From: Osedax fenrisi
Taxonomy: Eukaryota > Annelida > Polychaeta > Sabellida > Siboglinidae
Length of the DNA: 64,000 nucleotides
Direction of reading: 5' to 3'
Assembly: GCA_964019155.1 (NCBI GenBank)
Contig: OZ025241.1
Coordinates: 30,375,224-30,439,223 of the forward strand
Shown: positions 58,975 through 64,000 of the stretch, piece by piece
Numbering within the stretch: position 1 is the stretch's first letter
Layout: each line of letters starts with the position of its first letter
Position numbers and translations under genes: made by a program
The notes under the pieces: model-generated
What the model was told of the DNA's origin: nothing
Seen by the model: only the letters and a program-made list of their open reading frames with translations
Databases searched by the model: none

Positions 58975-61205
58975 TGTCAGTGTTCGAAGGTGGTAGGGAG
59001 TAGGGTAGGGTAGGGAGTTCCAATGACAAGGGGAAAAGTAGGCAAATGAGCGTATATGGGAGGAGTGGAGGTTGTGTAGGTGGGGTATAGTACGGAGAAA
59101 GTTGCTGGAGGATAGGGTGTGGATTGGAATAATGGGTGTGTGTAGATGGAGAAGGGTAGTCGTCGGGGTCCCCCGACGGGGAAGTTGTGATGTATGGCTT
59201 TGTGGATTTTCAGGGAAATTTTGTATTTAATACGGTAGGAGACTGGTAAATAGTGTAGTTGTTTGAGAATATGTGTAATGGAATCAAAGGAATGACGTGG
59301 AAGTAGATGGAAACTGCAACGTACTACAACATTTTGAAGACGTTGCAGTTTAATAAGTTTGTAGGCGGGGTGATTGAATAGTAGGTTGTTGCAATAGTCT
59401 AATAGGGGAGTATATAGGAGGAGGCGATAATAACAGCAATGGGGAGGGGAAAGGAGCGTCGTATTATACGGAAGCAGTGGTTAGTGGATGGATTTGTGCA
59501 TGTGGGCAATGTGAGTATCAATGGAAAGAGTGGAGTCGATGTGTATACCAAGGTAACGGAAATGTTTAGAATAGGGGAGGGTATACATGTTTAGTAGTAT
59601 GGGGTGGTTCAGGGAGGGTGGAGTAACGTAGGGCCTACGTCGTAGGGGTAAGTGGATAAAGATTGCTTCGGTGTTGGTGGTTAAGTTTAAGGGAGTTGGA
59701 AATAAGCTATTGATGTATGGTGTTCATGCAAGAGGAGAGTCGTTTGTGGGCATGAGTGGGAGAGTATGTGCAGTTGAGGTAGAGTTGAAGGTCATCGGCG
59801 TAGGTATGAAATGAAATTTATGGGTAGTCGGTAAAGATTTGGAACATGGTGAGGAGGTAAATGTTAAAAAGGAGAGAACCCTGGGGATATACATGTCAAG
59901 GAGGACGAGTATGGAGCCACAGTTATTGTTTAGACCGAAGAGTAATTAGGAGGTAATGAGTGTTAGCGCAGATTCGGTGGATTTGTGGGGAAGGTAGGCA
60001 CTCTGAAATATGTTGTGGATGTTATTGGTTGTAAGGTATGTGTTAAGTTTGGAGGAGATTACGCGTTCGAGGATCTTAGAGTTGATTTAAAGGTTAGAGA
60101 TTAGTCGGTAGTTGGAGGAAGACAGAGAATTAAGGTGGAGCTTTTTAAGGATAGGGGTGATGACTGCTTTTTTTGAAATCGGGAGGGACGGAGCCGGATG
60201 AAAGTGAACCACAAATGATGTGATGAAAGGGAGTTGCAACAGTGTTAATTATCTGATTTAGTATTGGGTGGGGAAGAGGGTCAAGAGATGAGGTTGAGGA
60301 GATAGATTTTTGAAAGGAGATGATTTGATCAAGTGGGGGAGATTCACATTTTTCAAGGGAGACGGGAAAGGTAATGCGAGTGGTAGAATTGACAGGGGTG
60401 GGAAGATTGTCGAAAGTTTTTCATTGAAAGATGAGTGGTAGTTCTTCAAGGGTCATAGTGGGGAGAGGGGCTTTAAGGGAATGACCAAGCAGTTATGCAC
60501 AATTATGTGTATGGACTTACTGTCATTAGCGAGTTTTTCAAATTGTTGGATGATGTGAGAGACTTTGGCGGTAGAAATTGTTTGTCGGTGGAGATTTTTT
60601 AATTTATTGTAATAGGCAAGTGAAGTAGGGAAGGGATGTTTGAGATAGGATTTTTCGGCTTTGCGAAGGATTCGATTTTGTTTCGGTAAGGATATATATA
60701 CTAGGCTGAGTCAGGGCGTGTGATGTAGGTTTTAGTAAATAAGGGGGTATATTTATCGATGGTGGAGGAGAAAGATGTATGGAGTTCAGCAGACGTTGAG
60801 GTTGGAAGGGAAGAAAGATCGGATATAAAAACAGGAATGGTGAGTTGTGGAGTTTGCGTGAGATTCTGGTAGTGAGGGGTCTGGTAGATTTGGGGTGACT
60901 AAGGATAAGGAATATGAGAAAGTGGTCGGAGAAGATTGGTCCGATGGAATGTTCAGTGAAAATTGTATTAGTTTTGGGGGAAATTATTAGGTCTAAAGTG
61001 TTACCATGGACATGGGTGGGTAAGGTGACGTATTTTACAAGATTGAATAAGGTGAGAAATTTGTTTAAGGACTGGAATATAGGTGGGTTGGGAATGTTGA
61101 AATAATCTATTATGATTGTGTTAGAGGTGATATTGGGTAGAAATAGGCTAAATTCATTTAGGAATGAGTTGATGGTGGGAGAGGTAGGACGGTAGAAAAG
61201 GGAAA
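58966..61205 (-). pseudogene. CR1/L2-like LINE relic
   Basis: Minus-strand order: endonuclease end (NTIIIDYFNIPNPP, THVHGNTLDLIISPK, SDHFLI) at about 61120-60900; RT motifs YRLISNL-INSKILERVISS, NIHNIFQSAYLPHKSTESAL and SILVLLDM at about 60110-59905; TYADDLQLYLN (catalytic DD) near 59800; C-terminus SFAYFSPCHWNSLPYPTPYH near 59030. Multiple frameshifts and stops. The + strand looks unusually G-rich because the element is C-rich on its sense strand. Confidence 0.88.
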
Positions 61206-61470
61206 TATTGAAGGTACGAGATAAAGGTGAGCTGATGGCGGAGGCTGCGCCGCGCAGCTGAGGGCTTCAGAGTGGGAGAACGAGTGATAGGAAATATTTT
61301 CACGGTATTGAAAGTTTACATGTAAATAACAATGATTGAATCGATCGACTTTTGACCTATACAAATTCGGTAACATTTTTATAAATTCACTTTTAATATC
61401 TCCAAATAATATTTTTATTTCAATAATTCGGTCGAGTGAACAATCTTTCCTTCGGAAAATCTTTGTCATT
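61206..61470 (-). other. Open frame of unknown nature upstream of the LINE
   Basis: The minus-strand frame MTKIFRRKDCSLDRIIEIKI ... FQYRENISYHSFSH is open for about 75 codons before merging into LINE sequence. No family was recognised. It could be a LINE 5' part or chance. Confidence 0.25.
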
Positions 61471-61617
61471 TGGTCACTAAATTAAAAAATATATTACCAA
61501 ATGTTGCTCATATATATGTATCACCAACATATATATTTATTGTAACTAGTACTTAACGTGTATACATTCGTGGTACACATTATGATATCGTTCCAATAAT
61601 TCCGACTATATTATGTT

Positions 61618-61650
61618 ATTCCAATACATCATATAACCTCGAGGTTATAG
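61618..61650. repeat. Palindrome with CTCGAG core
   Basis: ATATAACCTCGAGGTTATAG is followed by GTTATAT. Shares the AACCTCGAGGTT core with 58.68 kb. Confidence 0.7.
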
Positions 61651-61855
61651 GTTATATTCATAGACATTAGAGTGAGGTAGACTGTGATTCGATATCTCAA
61701 AAGCGTAACAATTTGAAAACCACTGACGCCATTACAGAAAACCACATTTACAATATTCAAATAATTATATTATTTTTATATGTTTTCAAATAAAATTATC
61801 TGTTGTTGTGTAATCAATTGTCATAACTATCATACAAAAAACCTAAATAAATTGC

Positions 61856-62380
61856 GGATCAACAGAACATTACGATCAACGGACAAATTATACGGACATC
61901 GATGTCCGTTTATTCATAGAGACGAACAAATAAACGGACATCGATGTCCGTTTATCGTAAATTAAATTGTATTTACTATAATCATTATAATAATGTTTAT
62001 ATATATTTATAGATGTCCGTTTATCGTAAATTAAATGTTATATACTATAATGTTTATATATTTATAGATGTTCGTTTATCATTTAATTTACGATAAACGA
62101 ACATCTATAAGTATGTAAGATTAACTTTACGATAAACGAACATCTATAAGTATGTAAGATTAACTTTACCATAAACGAACATCTATAAATATATAAACAT
62201 TATAGTATATAACATTTAATTTACGATAAACGAACATCTATAAATATATAAATATTATAGTATATACAATTTAATTTACGATAAACTGACATCGATGTCC
62301 GTTTATTTGTTCGTCTCTATGAATAAACGGACATCGATGTCCGTATAATTTGTCCGTTGATCGTAATGTTCTGTTGATCC
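61856..62380. mobile_element. 525-bp fold-back element
   Basis: The left arm GGATCAACAGAACATTACGA, TCAACGGACAAATTATACGG, ACATCGATGTCCGTTTAT... is repeated inverted at the right, ending TCCGTTGATCGTAATGTTCT, GTTGATCC. Arms are over 100 bp and nearly perfect. GGACATCGATGTCC is itself a palindrome and occurs four times. The centre has repeated GATAAACGAACATCTATAA units. No ORF. Flanks TAAATTGC and AATATTGC may be a degraded target duplication. Confidence 0.92.
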
Positions 62381-63008
62381 AATATTGCATTTTACAAGTA
62401 AATTAATTATATTATGCTAATATAATATTTTCTTATATTATTATTATAAATATGCTAATAAATAGTATTATATTAGCATAATAATTATATAAAATGTATA
62501 CGCAATTTCGCGATCTTTTTAGAGTGACTCTATTGGTTTTAAATGGTGAATTCGACTCACGCCATTCTATTTTAAATTTATGCCTCTATAAATATGATAA
62601 CTTTATAAAGTTATAATAATTATACTATTATACTAGAATATTCATGTATAGAAGAATATAGAAAAATATTTTAAAATAGAATCTTTATATTTTATCACGC
62701 CATTATAATAATAGTGAATGCTCATCTTGGCCGCCGATATATATCATAGTTAAAGTTGGGCGTGCTTATTAAGGTGCCTAATATTGTGGGTATTAGTTAA
62801 AATAATTATTTCACTGGTTTGGTTTGGTGTATCCATAATAATGGCGTTCAAAATCAAAGAAACGCTCATAAAAGGATATTAAAATTGCACATAAATGTTA
62901 TATATTTATAATTATGTGTATTTGACTGTCAAACATTTACAGTAATATAATAATAATTATTTACATTGTAGATATATGCATATATTTATAATTTAAAATA
63001 AATGTATA

Positions 63009-63044
<36 letters not shown>

Positions 63045-63730
63045 GTGTATATATATAATATATAAATTGCATATAATATATAAATTGCATATAAATATAT
63101 ATATATATATATATTTATATATTAACGATAGATAATTAGATAGCGCAATATATATTGGTGTTTATTAATATAATTGTTCAAATTAAAGTTGTTGGATACA
63201 ACAAATTTATTGTTTACATAAAATTTAATGAAATAGTTTATTCGTAATAGTACTCAATATATTTACAAAAAGTGAGACGGGTATCGAGCGAGTTTATCCA
63301 TTTGTAAATAAAGATTATATACAAATATTTATGTATACCTATATGTTATGCCCTACTACTTTATATTATATAAATAATATAGACGAGACCATACAAGTTC
63401 CAGATATCTTTATTCAAGTTATATTCTACAACTACGTTAGATAATTCATCGTTGCGTTCGCTTCGACGTCGAGTGATAAAAAGCCTAGAACATAATCGAT
63501 CTCACTATGCCCACGATATCTTTAGGATCGTAAACTATACAATTACGCATGAATTCTATTTAGTATACGGAAGTAATTAAGACTTGCAGAGGCAATCATG
63601 TTACACGTGTTTCGGGTAAGATTTCTTAGAAGTCGATATCTGTCATCGTGTTTGCTGGTTCCGGGTCTTGCACTGTTGTCGCTTTTCATTGTCACTATTA
63701 TCTCCATCGTTATATAACATATATCTATAA
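62381..63730. other. No gene seen
   Basis: AT-rich, with a (TA)n at 63013-63120 and a less AT-rich stretch (63450-63720) without an ORF. Confidence 0.5.
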
Positions 63731-63735
63731 CTCGA

Positions 63736-64000
63736 CTAGGCTATATCCATAAGAGACAGTTAATGCGTATGGGGCTAGCTATGCTATATCAATAAGAGAC
63801 ACTTAATGCGTATGGGGCTAACTAGGCTATATCCAAAATAGACGCATGATGCGTATGAGGCTGGATAGACTAAAACCAAAAGCGACGCTTGATGTGTATG
63901 AGGCTAGGCTATATCCATAAGACACTTAATGCGTATGGGGCTATAGCCCGGCTCTATCCATAAGAGACACTTGATGCGTATGGGGCTAACTAGGCTATAT
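63736..64000 (+). repeat. ~44-bp minisatellite running off the window
   Basis: Six units of AGGCTATATCCATAAGAGAC, ACTTAATGCGTATGGGGCTA with ACT linkers. The array continues past the end. Confidence 0.93.

Overview
The window is a piece of a metazoan (animal) nuclear chromosome. Protein-coding sequence is in short, fairly GC-rich exons with clean GT/AG borders and matching codon phases. The introns and intergenic DNA are very AT-rich, with (TA)n tracts, satellites, minisatellites, fold-back elements and degenerate retrotransposons. EB-type Cys-rich modules and the LINE families suggest an invertebrate, but the sequence alone does not give the phylum. No prokaryotic operons, CRISPR array or virus was seen.

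Layout. (1) 1-10.1 kb, + strand: 3' part of a gene for a single-pass membrane protein with two EB-like Cys modules, one transmembrane helix and a Gly/Tyr/Gln-rich tail. Its intron holds a 2.45-kb 14-bp satellite. (2) 12.4-20 kb: a retrotransposon graveyard with an RTE-like LINE, a Ty3/gypsy RT relic, a ~100-bp tandem array, and a CR1/Jockey-like LINE on the minus strand. (3) 18.3-28.3 kb, + strand: a probable four-exon gene (about 703 aa) of unknown function, with a possible Myb/SANT-like helical domain, a 55-residue coding minisatellite and a long acidic tail. (4) 28.3-34.4 kb: intergenic, with MITE-like elements and a 5'-truncated LINE insert between two identical 167-bp direct repeats. (5) 34.5-48.8 kb, + strand: eleven exons of DUS3L (tRNA-dihydrouridine(47) synthase), nearly complete. 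(6) 49.3-55 kb, - strand: five exons of a PHOSPHO1/2-family HAD phosphatase, tail-to-tail with DUS3L. (7) 55-64 kb: repeats, including a CR1/L2-like LINE, a 525-bp fold-back element, and a 44-bp minisatellite running off the end.

The genes look independent: RNA modification, small-molecule dephosphorylation, a cell-surface protein and a possible DNA-binding protein. The most unusual signal is structural. At many introns a minisatellite starts at or very near the splice site. In at least four of them the repeat unit contains a copy of the exon edge together with the splice donor or acceptor, giving serial decoy splice sites. I report this as a pattern and also locus by locus.

Limits: all gene models are inferred from sequence, codon phase and family knowledge. 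The first exons of the EB gene, DUS3L and the PHOSPHO gene are not identified. Repeat borders are approximate.
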